A stretch of 64,000 bases of DNA, taken from the NCBI RefSeq assembly GCF_021916785.1, contig NZ_JAKCFC010000015.1, positions 20,851 through 84,850 on the forward strand. The letters are read 5' to 3'. The translations under genes and the position numbers were made by a program. Numbering within the stretch: position 1 is the stretch's first letter; each line of letters opens with the position of its first letter. This document shows positions 48,498 through 57,739 of this stretch, piece after piece. This stretch comes from Mycolicibacterium lacusdiani. GTDB lineage: Bacteria > Actinomycetota > Actinomycetes > Mycobacteriales > Mycobacteriaceae. A model generated the notes under the pieces. The model searched no databases. It had not been told where the DNA came from and saw nothing but the letters and a program-made list of their open reading frames with translations.

Positions 48498-50403
48498 CAC
48501 GATGAGCCCGGGTTACCCGTTCAGCGCGCTGGTCGGGCAGGACCGGCTGAAGCTGGCGCTGGTGCTGTGCGCGGTGCGGCCCGAGATCGGCGGCGTGCTG
48601 ATCCGCGGCGAGAAGGGCACGGCGAAGTCGACCGCGGTCCGCGCGCTGACGAACGTCCTGACCGCCATCGATTCGCAGGCGCGACTGGTCGAGCTGCCGA
48701 TCGGCGCCACCGAGGATCGCGTCGTCGGCTCGCTCGACCTGCAGCGGGTGCTGCGCGACGGCGAACACGCCTTCTCCCCGGGGCTGCTGGCCAGGGCGCA
48801 TGGCGGCGTGCTGTACGTCGACGAGGTCAACCTGCTGCACGACCACCTGGTCGACGTGCTGCTCGACGCGGCGGCGATGGGGCGGGTGCACGTCGAGCGC
48901 GACGGCGTATCGCACAGCCACGAGGCGCGATTCATCCTCATCGGGACGATGAACCCCGAGGAGGGCGAGCTGCGCCCTCAGCTGCTCGACCGGTTCGGCC
49001 TGACCGTCGACGTGCGGGCTTCCCGCGAGGTCGACGTGCGGGTCGAGGTGATCCGGCGCCGGATGGATTTCGAGGCCCATCCGCACGGCTTTGCCGACCG
49101 CTACGCAGGCGCCGACGCCGAGCTGTCTGCTCGCATCGCCGCGGCGCGCGCCGCGGTGGCAGGCGTGGTGCTGCCCGACTCCGAGTTGCGACGAATCGCT
49201 GCGCTGTGCGCTGCCTTCGACGTCGACGGCATGCGGGCCGACCTCGTGGTGGCCCGCACCGCGGTGGCGCATGCGGCGTGGCGAGGAGTTGAAACCGTGA
49301 GCGAGGAGGACATCCGCGTCGCCGCGGAACTCGCGCTGCCGCATCGCCGTCGGCGAGACCCGTTCGACGATCCGGGGCTGGATCAGGATCGGCTCGACGA
49401 GGCGCTGGCCGAGGCGGGGGAGTCCGCCGACGAGTCCGACGGCGCCCCGCCGGATGGCGCCGAGTCCGACGGCCCCGAACCCGACGGGCCCGAACCAGAA
49501 CCGCCCGGTGGCGGCGGCGGTCAAGTCGCGGATACCCCGAACGGCGCTGCACCGCAGCAGAAGTCGACGCCGCCCAAGTCGAAGCCCAACGCCGCGCCGT
49601 CGGCGACGTTCCGGACCAAGGCTCTCGTCGTGCCCGGCGTGGGCGAGGGCGCGCCCGGCAGGCGGTCGCGTGCCCGCAACGCGACCGGCAAGTCGATCGC
49701 GGCGACCGACGACCTGGTGGCAGGGCACGGCGTACATCTGTTCGGCACGCTGCTGACCGCGGCAGGCCGACAGCGACGCGGTGGCAGGGTCACCGTCGCG
49801 GCCGACGACGTCCGCCGCTCCGTACGGGAGGGCCGCGAGGGCAACCTGGTGGTCTTCGTCGTCGACGCCTCCGGATCCATGGCAGCCCGCGACCGAATGG
49901 CCGCAGTCGGCGGAGCCACGCTGTCGCTGCTGCGCGACGCCTACGAGCGTCGCGACAAGGTCGCCGTCATCACGTTCCGCGGGCAGCGCGCCGACGTCGC
50001 GTTGCCGCCGACCTCGTCGGTGCACATCGCCAGCCGTCGGCTCGCGCGGTTCGATACCGGCGGCAAGACACCGCTGGCCCTCGGGCTGCTCAAGGCGCGT
50101 GACGTCGTGCTGCGCGAGAAGGCCCGCGACCGCGCCCGCCGCAGCCTCGTCGTCGTCGTCACCGACGGCCGGGCCACGGGTGGTCCGGATCCGCTGGGAC
50201 GCACCAGGACCGCAGCCGCCATGCTGGCCGCCGAGGGGGTGGCCGCCGTGGTCGTGGACTGCGAGACGTCGTACGTCAGACTGGGGTTGGCCGAGGATCT
50301 GGCCCGCCGGCTGGGAGCGCCCGCCGTACGGCTGGCCGATCTCCGCGCAGACGGCCTGGCCCAGCTGGTCCGGCAGCGTGCCGACCAACGCCAAGCCGCC
50401 TAG
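48490..50403 (+). CDS. Fused ChlI/ChlD-type magnesium/cobalt chelatase subunit (Rv2850c-like)
   Basis: 637-aa motor subunit. Residues 1-330 are an AAA+ ChlI domain with Walker A GEKGTAKST (40-48) and DEVNLL; a low-complexity acidic then basic Pro-rich linker follows (PDGAESDGPEPDGPEPE; KSTPPKSKP); residues from about 450 form a von Willebrand A domain with the metal site DASGSMAA. Mycobacteria lack chlorophyll, and the gene precedes cobO-cobB, so cobalt insertion in aerobic B12 synthesis with CobN is the likely job. CobN itself is not in this window. GTG 48490 used; ATG 48502 is an alternative. Confidence 0.88.
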   Translation: MADTMSPGYPFSALVGQDRLKLALVLCAVRPEIGGVLIRGEKGTAKSTAVRALTNVLTAIDSQARLVELPIGATEDRVVGSLDLQRVLRDGEHAFSPGLLARAHGGVLYVDEVNLLHDHLVDVLLDAAAMGRVHVERDGVSHSHEARFILIGTMNPEEGELRPQLLDRFGLTVDVRASREVDVRVEVIRRRMDFEAHPHGFADRYAGADAELSARIAAARAAVAGVVLPDSELRRIAALCAAFDVDGMRADLVVARTAVAHAAWRGVETVSEEDIRVAAELALPHRRRRDPFDDPGLDQDRLDEALAEAGESADESDGAPPDGAESDGPEPDGPEPEPPGGGGGQVADTPNGAAPQQKSTPPKSKPNAAPSATFRTKALVVPGVGEGAPGRRSRARNATGKSIAATDDLVAGHGVHLFGTLLTAAGRQRRGGRVTVAADDVRRSVREGREGNLVVFVVDASGSMAARDRMAAVGGATLSLLRDAYERRDKVAVITFRGQRADVALPPTSSVHIASRRLARFDTGGKTPLALGLLKARDVVLREKARDRARRSLVVVVTDGRATGGPDPLGRTRTAAAMLAAEGVAAVVVDCETSYVRLGLAEDLARRLGAPAVRLADLRADGLAQLVRQRADQRQAA

Positions 50404-50419
50404 CTAGCAGAGGAGTCCG

Positions 50420-51034
50420 ATGCCACAGGGTCAACCGCTCGTCGTCCCCGCAGACGGACTGACGACCAGAGCGCGCCGCAATGCGCCGTTGCTCGCCGTG
50501 CACACCGGTCCGGGCAAGGGGAAGTCGACCGCAGCGTTCGGCATGGCCCTGCGCGCCTGGAACCAGGGTTTCGACATCGGGGTCTTCCAATTCGTCAAGA
50601 GTGCGAAGTGGAAGGTGGGCGAGGAGGCCGCCTTCCGCCGGCTCGGTGAGCTGCACGACGAGCACGGTGTCGGCGGCGCGGTCGAGTGGCACAAGATGGG
50701 TTCGGGCTGGTCGTGGACCCGCAAGCAGGGTGACGACGTCGACCATGCCGCGGCGGCCGCCGACGGATGGACCGAGATCTCCCGGCGAATAGCCGAGCAG
50801 CGCCACGACTTCTACGTGCTCGACGAGTTCACCTACCCGCTCAAGTGGGGCTGGGTCGACGTCGGTGACGTCATCGACGTGCTGGCGTCGCGGCCGGGGC
50901 ATCAGCACGTCGTCATCACGGGCCGCGACGCGCCTGCCGCACTGATCGACGCCGCGGACCTCGTCACCGAGATGACCAAGGTCAAGCACCCGATGGATGC
51001 CGGCCGCAAGGGTCAGCGCGGCATCGAATGGTGA
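50420..51034 (+). CDS. cobO: Cob(I)yrinic acid a,c-diamide adenosyltransferase
   Basis: 204-aa ATP:corrinoid adenosyltransferase. P-loop GPGKGKST at residues 30-37 binds ATP in the reverse orientation known for CobA/CobO; QFVKSAKWKVGEE, DEFTYPLKWGW and VITGRDAP are family blocks. ATG preceded by AGAGGAG, 16 nt after the chelatase gene stop. Adds the upper adenosyl ligand to the corrin. Confidence 0.95.
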   Translation: MPQGQPLVVPADGLTTRARRNAPLLAVHTGPGKGKSTAAFGMALRAWNQGFDIGVFQFVKSAKWKVGEEAAFRRLGELHDEHGVGGAVEWHKMGSGWSWTRKQGDDVDHAAAAADGWTEISRRIAEQRHDFYVLDEFTYPLKWGWVDVGDVIDVLASRPGHQHVVITGRDAPAALIDAADLVTEMTKVKHPMDAGRKGQRGIEW

Positions 51035-51044
51035 GTGGGTCGGC

Positions 51045-52445
51045 GTGAGCGTGCCCGCCATCGTCGTCGCCGCGCCCTCATCGGGTAGCGGCAAGACCAC
51101 CGTCGCCACCGGCCTGATGGGTGCGTTGCGGCGGGCCGGACACCACGTCGCGCCGTTCAAGGTGGGCCCCGACTTCATCGATCCCGGCTACCACGCGCTG
51201 GCCACCGGGCGGCCCGGCCGCAACCTGGACCCGGTACTGGTGGGGGAGCACCTGATCGGGCCGCTCTTCCTGCACGGCAGCCACGGTTGCGACGTCGCCG
51301 TGATCGAAGGCGTGATGGGCCTGTTCGACGGCCGCATCGATCCGCACGCCGTCGGCGTGGCCCGCGGGTCCACCGCGCAGGTCGCCGGTCTGCTTGGCGC
51401 CCCGGTGGTGCTGGTGGTCGACGCTCGCGGCCAGAGCCAGAGCGTCGGCGCGCTGCTGCACGGCTTCTCGACGTTCGACGACTCGCTGCGGATCGCAGGC
51501 GTGATCCTCAACCGCGTCGGTTCGCCGCGGCACGAGGAGGTGCTGCGGCAGGCCTGCGAACACGCCGGCGTGCAGGTGCTCGGCGCCATTCCCCGTGCCG
51601 ACGAATTGTCCATCCCATCACGGCATCTCGGCTTGGTGACCGCCGTCGAGTACGGCGCCATGGCCGACCGTGCAGTGACTGCGATGACCGACCTGGTGAC
51701 CCGCCACGTCGACCTGGCCGCAGTGATCGCCGCCGCCGCAGGGCATGTCGCCGGCCCGGCATGGGACCCGGCCGTCGCCGAACCCACGGGTCAGGGTTCG
51801 GTGATCGCGATGGCAGCCGGGCGGGCGTTCAGCTTCGGTTACCCCGAGCACCGCGAACTGCTGTGCGCCACCGGTGCTGAGGTCATCGACTTCGACCCGC
51901 TGATCGATCCGCTGCCAGAGGGCACTGGGGCGGTCGTGCTGCCCGGTGGGTTCCCGGAACAGTTCACCGGTGAGCTGTCGGCCAACGAGACCGTGCGGCA
52001 ACAGATCCGGAACCTCGCCCGCTCCGGCGGGCCCATCCATGCCGAGTGCGCGGGGCTCACCTACCTCGTCGACGACCTCGACGGCGCACCGATGTGCGGA
52101 GTCCTCGCGGGGTCCGCGACGTTCACGCCGCGGCTCACCCTCGGCTACCGCGACGCCGTGGCGACGTCGGACTCGGCGCTGCACGCCGCAGGCTCGCGTG
52201 CGGTAGGTCACGAGTTCCACCGCACCGCGGTCGAGTTCACGCGAGACTACGCACCGGCGTGGGTCTTTCGCGCGGGGTCGACCAGCAGCGCGATGCGTGC
52301 GGTGTCCGACGGCGCCGTGCTCGACGGCGTGCATGCGGCGTACCTGCACACCCACGCCGCCGCCCACCCGGCCGCTGCCACCCGGTTCGCGGCGGCGGCG
52401 GTCGAGTCGAGTCGAGCAGACGCAGCCTCTAAGCTCGGCGGGTGA
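51045..52445 (+). CDS. cobB: Hydrogenobyrinic/cobyrinic acid a,c-diamide synthase
   Basis: 466-aa glutamine-dependent enzyme amidating the a and c side chains of the corrin. N-terminal ATP-binding domain with APSSGSGKTT (residues 10-19) and PFKVGPDFIDPGYH; C-terminal amidotransferase with the nucleophile Cys in HAECAGLTYL and VGHEFHRT near the end. GTG start 10 nt after the cobO stop. The next gene overlaps its stop by 4 nt, so chelatase-cobO-cobB-cysG form one operon. Confidence 0.94.
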   Translation: MSVPAIVVAAPSSGSGKTTVATGLMGALRRAGHHVAPFKVGPDFIDPGYHALATGRPGRNLDPVLVGEHLIGPLFLHGSHGCDVAVIEGVMGLFDGRIDPHAVGVARGSTAQVAGLLGAPVVLVVDARGQSQSVGALLHGFSTFDDSLRIAGVILNRVGSPRHEEVLRQACEHAGVQVLGAIPRADELSIPSRHLGLVTAVEYGAMADRAVTAMTDLVTRHVDLAAVIAAAAGHVAGPAWDPAVAEPTGQGSVIAMAAGRAFSFGYPEHRELLCATGAEVIDFDPLIDPLPEGTGAVVLPGGFPEQFTGELSANETVRQQIRNLARSGGPIHAECAGLTYLVDDLDGAPMCGVLAGSATFTPRLTLGYRDAVATSDSALHAAGSRAVGHEFHRTAVEFTRDYAPAWVFRAGSTSSAMRAVSDGAVLDGVHAAYLHTHAAAHPAAATRFAAAAVESSRADAASKLGG

Positions 52446-53656
52446 TCGTGACCGAGAACGCCTACCTCGTCGGTCTTCGGCTGTCCGGCCGCAAGGTCGT
52501 CGTGATCGGCGGCGGCACCGTCGCTCAGCGGCGGTTGCCCCTGCTGCTGGCCAACGGCGCCGACGTGCACGTGATCGCCAGAGCCGCCACGCCCGCGGTC
52601 GAAGCACTCAAGGATCAGCGGCCGGGCATCCACCTGGAACTGCGCGACTACCGCGACGGTGACCTCGACGGCGCCTGGTACGCCATGGCCGCCACCGACG
52701 ACCCGAACGTCAACGCCGCGATCGTCGCGGAGGCCGAGAGCAGGCACGTGTTCTGCGTGCGCGCCGATGCGGCACAGGACGGCACCGCGGTGACCCCGGC
52801 GTCCTTCGAGTACGACGGGCTGTCGGTCGGCGTGCTGGCAGGCGGCGAGCACCGGCGCTCCGCGGCGATCCGCACCGCGATCAACGAGGCGCTGCAGAGC
52901 GGCGTGATCGCCGACACGGGGTCCGAATCGCTGCGCGGCGGCGTCGCGCTGGTCGGCGGCGGGCCCGGCGACCCCGAGCTGATCACGGTGCGCGGACGCA
53001 GGTTGCTGGCCCAGGCCGACGTCGTCGTCGCCGACCGGCTGGCCCCGCCCGAACTACTCGCCGAGCTGGCGCCGCACGTCGAGGTGATCGACGCTGCGAA
53101 GATCCCGTACGGGCGGGCGATGGCCCAGGACGCGATCAACGCTGTGCTGGTGGAACGGGCGCGAGAAGGCAAGTTCGTCGTCCGCCTCAAGGGCGGCGAC
53201 CCGTTCGTGTTCGCACGCGGCTACGAAGAGGTGATCGCGTGCGCCGAGGCCGGGATTCCAGTGACCGTCGTACCCGGTGTGACCAGCGCCATATCGGTTC
53301 CCGCGATGGCAGGCGTACCGGTGACGCACCGGTACGTGAACCACGAATTCGTGGTGGTCAGCGGCCATCTCGCACCCGACCATCCCGAATCGTTAGTCAA
53401 TTGGAATGCGCTGGCGGCGCTGTCCGGAACGATCGTCCTGCTGATGGCCGTCGAGCGCATCGAGCTGTTCGCGAAGGTGCTGCTGGAAGGCGGTCGACCT
53501 GCGGAAACGCCGGTCGTCGTCGTGCAGCACGGCACGACCGCCGCGCAGCGGACGCTGCGGACGACCCTGGCCAGCGCGGCCGAACAGGTCCGTTCGGAGG
53601 GGATTAGGCCCCCCGCGATCATCGTCATCGGGGCCGTGGCAGCCTTCGCGGGTTAA
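52442..53656 (+). CDS. cysG: Siroheme/precorrin-2 synthase: fused dehydrogenase and uroporphyrinogen-III methyltransferase
   Basis: 404-aa bifunctional protein. The first 150 residues are the NAD-dependent precorrin-2 dehydrogenase/ferrochelatase-like domain (VVVIGGGTVAQRRLPLLL; AATDDPNVN); from about residue 160 it is the SAM-dependent SUMT (VALVGGGPGDPELITVRGRRLL; VRLKGGDPFVFARGYEE; VVPGVTSAISVPAMAGVPVTHR). It makes precorrin-2, the branch point to B12 and siroheme. GTG start overlaps the cobB stop. Equivalent to Rv2847c. Confidence 0.94.
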   Translation: MIVTENAYLVGLRLSGRKVVVIGGGTVAQRRLPLLLANGADVHVIARAATPAVEALKDQRPGIHLELRDYRDGDLDGAWYAMAATDDPNVNAAIVAEAESRHVFCVRADAAQDGTAVTPASFEYDGLSVGVLAGGEHRRSAAIRTAINEALQSGVIADTGSESLRGGVALVGGGPGDPELITVRGRRLLAQADVVVADRLAPPELLAELAPHVEVIDAAKIPYGRAMAQDAINAVLVERAREGKFVVRLKGGDPFVFARGYEEVIACAEAGIPVTVVPGVTSAISVPAMAGVPVTHRYVNHEFVVVSGHLAPDHPESLVNWNALAALSGTIVLLMAVERIELFAKVLLEGGRPAETPVVVVQHGTTAAQRTLRTTLASAAEQVRSEGIRPPAIIVIGAVAAFAG

Positions 53657-53685
53657 AGGATTCCTAAGATTACTGTAAGGTAATC
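53653..53685 (+). promoter_or_regulatory. efpA promoter with palindromic operator over the -10
   Basis: TTAAAG (53653-53658), 17-bp spacer, TAAGGT (53676-53681), then 8 bp to the ATG. The palindrome GATTAC-TGTAAG-GTAATC (53668-53685) covers the -10. The same TACTG-N3-GGTA core recurs at the -10 of the second exporter gene (56231-56248). Confidence 0.6.
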
Positions 53686-53689
53686 GAGC

Positions 53690-55270
53690 ATGCCCGCTCT
53701 CAATGACGCGGAGCGCGCCGTTGCCGGCCGTAAGTCCGAGGACTCCGGCGAAGGGGCGCTCCCCATGCCGATCACGCCCGCGCAGATCACGCGAAGCAGT
53801 TGGTACCCAACGTGGTTGCCGTCACGTCGCTTCCTCGCCGCGGTCATCGCGATCGGCGGCATGCAGCTGTTGGCGACGATGGACAGCACCGTCGCGATCG
53901 TCGCGCTTCCTAAGATCCAGGACGAACTCAACCTGTCCGACGCCGGGCGCAGCTGGGTCATCACGGCCTACGTCTTGACGTTCGGCGGGCTGATGCTGCT
54001 CGGTGGTCGCCTCGGCGACACCATCGGCCGCAAGAAGACCTTCATCGGCGGCGTCGCGCTGTTCACGATCGCCTCCGTCCTCTGCGGCGTCGCGTGGGAC
54101 GAGTCGACGCTCGTCGTGGCCCGTCTGCTGCAGGGCGTCGGTGCGGCGATCGCGTCGCCGACCGGTCTCGCGCTGATCGCGACGACATTCCCGAAGGGCC
54201 CGGCCCGCAACACCGCCACCGCGGTGTTCGCGGCGATGACGGGTGTCGGTTCCGTGATGGGTCTGGTCGTCGGCGGTGCGCTGACCGAGGTGTCGTGGCG
54301 CTGGGCGTTCCTGGTGAACGTGCCGATCGGCCTGGTCATGATCTACCTGGCGCGCAAGACGCTGCGCGAGACCAACCGCGAGCGCATGAAGCTCGACGCG
54401 GCTGGCGCGATCCTGGCGACCCTGGCCTGCACGGCTGCGGTGTTCGGCTTCTCGATGGGACCGGAGAAGGGCTGGACGTCGGCTCTGACGCTGGGCTCCT
54501 GCACCGCTGCGCTCGTGTTGTTCGGAGCATTCGTCTTCGTCGAACGCAACGCGGTCAACCCCGTGGTGCCGTTCACCCTCTTCCGTGACCGCAACCGGGT
54601 CGCGACGTTCGCCGCGGTGTTCCTCGCAGGCGGCGTGATGTTCACGCTGACCGTGCTGATCGGCCTCTACGTGCAGGACATCATGGGCTACAGCGCCCTG
54701 CGCGCCGGCATCGGCTTCATCCCGTTCGTCATCGCACTCGGCATCGGCCTCGGGCTGTCCTCGTTCCTGGCGTCGCGGTTCCCGCCGCGGCTGCTGGTGA
54801 TCGGCGGCGGCGTGCTGGTCCTGGCCGCGATGCTCTACGGCTCGACGCTGCACGGCGACATCCCCTACTTCCCGAACCTGGTGCTGCCCATCACCATCGG
54901 TGGCCTCGGCATCGGCATGATCGTGGTGCCGCTGATGATCTCGGCCATCGCGGGCGTCGGCTTCGACGAGATCGGCCCGGTATCGGCGATCGCATTGATG
55001 CTGCAGAGCCTCGGCGGCCCCGTGGTGCTCGCGATCATCCAGGCCGTCATCACGTCGCGCACGCTGTACCTCGGCGGCACGACCGGGCCGGTGAAGAACA
55101 TGGACGCCGCGCAGTTGCACGCCCTCGACCAGGGCTACACCTACGGGCTGCTGTGGGTCGCCGCCGTCGCCGTCGTCGTGGGTGCCGTCGCGTTGTTCAT
55201 CGGCTACACCGCCGAGCAGGTCGCGCACGCGCAGGAAGTCAAGGACGCGATCGACGCCGGAGAGCTGTAG
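53690..55270 (+). CDS. efpA: MFS multidrug efflux transporter EfpA
   Basis: 526-aa exporter of the 14-helix QacA/DHA2 group. Motif D1 is LATMDSTVAIVALP (61-74), motif A GGRLGDTIGRKKTF (105-118), motif C-type glycines occur in helix 5 (GLVVGGALTEVSW). A 45-residue polar N-terminal extension precedes helix 1. Corresponds to Rv2846c, linked to drug efflux and lipid transport in mycobacteria. Predicted leaderless. A paralogue lies 1 kb downstream. Confidence 0.93.
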   Translation: MPALNDAERAVAGRKSEDSGEGALPMPITPAQITRSSWYPTWLPSRRFLAAVIAIGGMQLLATMDSTVAIVALPKIQDELNLSDAGRSWVITAYVLTFGGLMLLGGRLGDTIGRKKTFIGGVALFTIASVLCGVAWDESTLVVARLLQGVGAAIASPTGLALIATTFPKGPARNTATAVFAAMTGVGSVMGLVVGGALTEVSWRWAFLVNVPIGLVMIYLARKTLRETNRERMKLDAAGAILATLACTAAVFGFSMGPEKGWTSALTLGSCTAALVLFGAFVFVERNAVNPVVPFTLFRDRNRVATFAAVFLAGGVMFTLTVLIGLYVQDIMGYSALRAGIGFIPFVIALGIGLGLSSFLASRFPPRLLVIGGGVLVLAAMLYGSTLHGDIPYFPNLVLPITIGGLGIGMIVVPLMISAIAGVGFDEIGPVSAIALMLQSLGGPVVLAIIQAVITSRTLYLGGTTGPVKNMDAAQLHALDQGYTYGLLWVAAVAVVVGAVALFIGYTAEQVAHAQEVKDAIDAGEL

Positions 55271-55280
55271 CTCCTCGGCG

Positions 55281-55583
55281 CTAGTCGGGTCCCCGCAGAT
55301 CGGTGCGGATGCCGAGACCGGCCGACTCCAGCGCGTCGAGCGCGGCGCGCACCTCGGCGGTCGGGTCCGCCAGCGTGACCGCCAGCGTGACGCGACCTGG
55401 CCAGCCCGGGTCGTCCACGCGGACCGTCGTCACGCCCTCGGGAGCCGAGGCCGCGGCGAGTTCCGGGATGACGCAGATGCCGAGCCCGGCCGCGACGAGA
55501 CCCAGTCGCGATGGCCAACTCCGTGCGCGATGCGCGATCACCGGCTCGCGCAGCGTCGGCCATGCGGTGAACTGCGGGTCGCC
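55281..55583 (-). pseudogene. LysR-family regulator, C-terminal remnant
   Basis: About 100 codons encode only the last third of a LysR effector-binding domain (GDPQFTAWPTLREPVIAHRARSWPSRLGLVAAGLGICVIPELAAA, then the C-terminal strand and helix). LysR proteins are about 300 aa; the HTH and first subdomain are missing. Reading leftward, homology stops abruptly at about 55583, where the truncated SDR of the opposite strand begins. The frame stays open beyond that but with no LysR content. Confidence 0.75.
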
Positions 55584-55592
55584 CCTGTCGCC

Positions 55593-56189
55593 CACGCCCG
55601 CATCGACGTCGTCGTGGCCAACGCCGGCTACGGGGTCTTCGGCGTCGCCGAGGACCTCTCCGACGACGACGTGCACCGCATGATCGACACGAACCTGACC
55701 GGCTCGGTGCAGCTGGCGCGTGCCGTGGTGCCGCATCTGCGGGCCCAGGGCGGCGGCCTGTTGATGCAGATGTCGAGCATGGGCGCCCACATCGCCTTCC
55801 CGGGCTTCTCGATGTACCACGTGACCAAGTGGGGGATCGAGGGGTTCTACGAGGCGCTGACCAAGGAGGTCGAACCGTTCGGCATCCGCACGACGCTCGT
55901 CGAACCGGGTGTGGTCCGGACGGGGTTCTTCGACGCCGCCACCCGGGTGCCGCTCAGCGAGCCCTACCGCGGCGGTCCCGCGGACCGGCCGCCGACGTCC
56001 GTCGAGGAGATGGTGGACAGCCAGAAGAAGACCGTCGCCGCCATCGTCCGGGCGGGCGACTCGGCGATCCCGCCGCGGCGGCTCGTCCTGGGGTCCGACG
56101 CCTGGCACCTGGTCACCGCGGCGCTGCGGGAACGACTCGACGACCTGCTGCCGCAGCGCGACGAAGCGGCGACCGCCGACATCGGTTAG
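55593..56189 (+). pseudogene. Short-chain dehydrogenase, N-terminally truncated remnant
   Basis: About 198 codons encode the rear of an SDR: RIDVVVANAGYGVFG (NNAG region), SSMGAHIAF and YHVTKWG (catalytic Ser, Tyr, Lys), VEPGVVRTGFF, then the C-terminal extension. The first 75-80 residues, including the TGxxxGxG cofactor loop, are missing, so it should not bind NAD(P). The preceding sequence is LysR coding DNA on the other strand. The frame could be translated from an upstream ATG within that LysR remnant, but the product would be non-functional. Confidence 0.75.
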
Positions 56190-56230
56190 CGACTCGTAAG
56201 ACCGCGTCGACGGTTGCCGTTACCGGCGGT

Positions 56231-56249
56231 CCCTACTGATCGGTAGGGT
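56231..56249 (+). promoter_or_regulatory. Promoter/operator of second efpA-type gene
   Basis: Perfect dyad CCCTAC-TGATCG-GTAGGG (56231-56248) overlapping a TAGGGT -10 (56244-56249), 8 bp before the ATG at 56258. Shares the core TACTG-N3-GGTA and the -10 position with the efpA promoter, suggesting one repressor for both. Confidence 0.6.
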
Positions 56250-56257
56250 GGCGAGAC

Positions 56258-57739
56258 ATGTCTGCCGAGCGCGGTACCGCACCGCTGTCCTCATCGGTCC
56301 TCGGCGCCGCCATCGTCGCGATCACCGGCATGCAATTGATGTCGACGCTCGACGGCACCATCGTGATCGTCGCGCTGCCCCGGATGCAGGCCGACCTCGA
56401 CTTGTCGGATGCCGGCAAGAGCTGGGTGATCACTGCATATGTGCTGGCATTCGGCGGGCTGCTGCTGCTCGGCGGCCGCGTCGGCGACGCCATCGGCCAC
56501 AAACGGGCGTTCCTCTCCGGCGTCGGCGTCTTCACCCTGGCCTCGCTGGTCTGCGGGCTCGCGACCGACGAGTACACGCTGATCGTCGCCCGCGCGCTGC
56601 AGGGGGTGGGGGCGGCCGTCTCCGCGCCGACCGGGCTGGCACTGATCGCGACGACGTACGCGGTGGGCCACGCCAGGAACCAGGCCATGGCCGTGTCGGC
56701 GGGCATGCAGGCGATCGGGTCCGTCATGGGCCTGGTGCTCGGCGGCCTGCTGACCGTCGTCTCGTGGCGTCTGGCATTCCTCATCAACGTGCCGATCGGC
56801 ATCGTGATCATCGTCGTGGCGGTCTACAAGATCGCCGAGACCAACCACGAACGGCTCAAGCTCGACGTCACCGGTGCGCTGCTGGCGACGCTGGGCTGTA
56901 CGTCGGCGGTCCTGGTGTTCACCCAGGGCCCGCCACGGGGCTGGGTCGACCCTTGGGTCATCGGTGCGGCAGTCGCCGCGGTGGTCTTCTTCGTCTCGTT
57001 CTTCTTCGTCGAGCGCACCGCGGACAACCCGCTGGTTCCGTTCTCGGTGTTCAGCGACCGCAACCGGGTGGCGACGTTCACCGCCTGGTTCCTCGGTGGC
57101 GGCGTGCTGCTGACCGTGACGGTCATGGTGGGTCTGCTGGCCCAGGACGTCCTCGGCTACTCCGCACTGAAGGCAGGCATCTGCTTCCTGCCGTTCGCGG
57201 TCGCGGTCGGCGTCGGGAACGTCCTGGCCACCCGGCTGGCGCCGATGTACGCCCCACGCTGGCTGATCATCGGCGGCGGCCTGTTCGTGCTCGCCGCGAT
57301 GCTCTACGGATCGACGCTGGACCGCACCATCCCGTACTTCCCCAACCTGTTCCTGCCGATCGTGATCGGTGGCTTCGGCATTGGCATCATCTCGGTGGTG
57401 CTGCCGCTGTGCGCGGTCGCGAAGGTCGGGCCCAGCGAGATCGGGCCGGTCTCCGCGATCACGCTGATGGTGCAGAACCTCGGCGGTCCGCTCGTCCTGG
57501 TCGCGATCATGGCCGTCCAGCAGTCGCGCACGTTGTACCTCGGCGGCACGACAGGCCCGGTGAAGAACATGACACCGCCGCAACTCGACGCCCTCGGCGA
57601 GGGGTACACGTACTCGCTGCTGTGGGTCGCGGGCGTCTCGATCCTGGTGGGCGTCGCCGCGTTTTGGATCGGCTTCTCCGCCAAGGACATCGCGCGGGCG
57701 CAGCACACCAAGGAGGCAGTGGAGGCGGGCGAGCTGTGA
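56258..57739 (+). CDS. MFS efflux transporter, EfpA paralogue
   Basis: 493-aa 14-helix exporter closely similar to the EfpA protein 1 kb upstream over its whole length: QLMSTLDGTIVIVALPRMQADLDLSDAGKSWVITAYVL, motif A GGRVGDAIGHKRAF (72-85), and a shared tail LYLGGTTGPVKNM and QHTKEAVEAGEL. It lacks the long N-terminal extension of EfpA. Clearly a tandem duplication; M. tuberculosis has one copy here. Overlaps the next gene by 4 nt. Confidence 0.9.
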   Translation: MSAERGTAPLSSSVLGAAIVAITGMQLMSTLDGTIVIVALPRMQADLDLSDAGKSWVITAYVLAFGGLLLLGGRVGDAIGHKRAFLSGVGVFTLASLVCGLATDEYTLIVARALQGVGAAVSAPTGLALIATTYAVGHARNQAMAVSAGMQAIGSVMGLVLGGLLTVVSWRLAFLINVPIGIVIIVVAVYKIAETNHERLKLDVTGALLATLGCTSAVLVFTQGPPRGWVDPWVIGAAVAAVVFFVSFFFVERTADNPLVPFSVFSDRNRVATFTAWFLGGGVLLTVTVMVGLLAQDVLGYSALKAGICFLPFAVAVGVGNVLATRLAPMYAPRWLIIGGGLFVLAAMLYGSTLDRTIPYFPNLFLPIVIGGFGIGIISVVLPLCAVAKVGPSEIGPVSAITLMVQNLGGPLVLVAIMAVQQSRTLYLGGTTGPVKNMTPPQLDALGEGYTYSLLWVAGVSILVGVAAFWIGFSAKDIARAQHTKEAVEAGEL

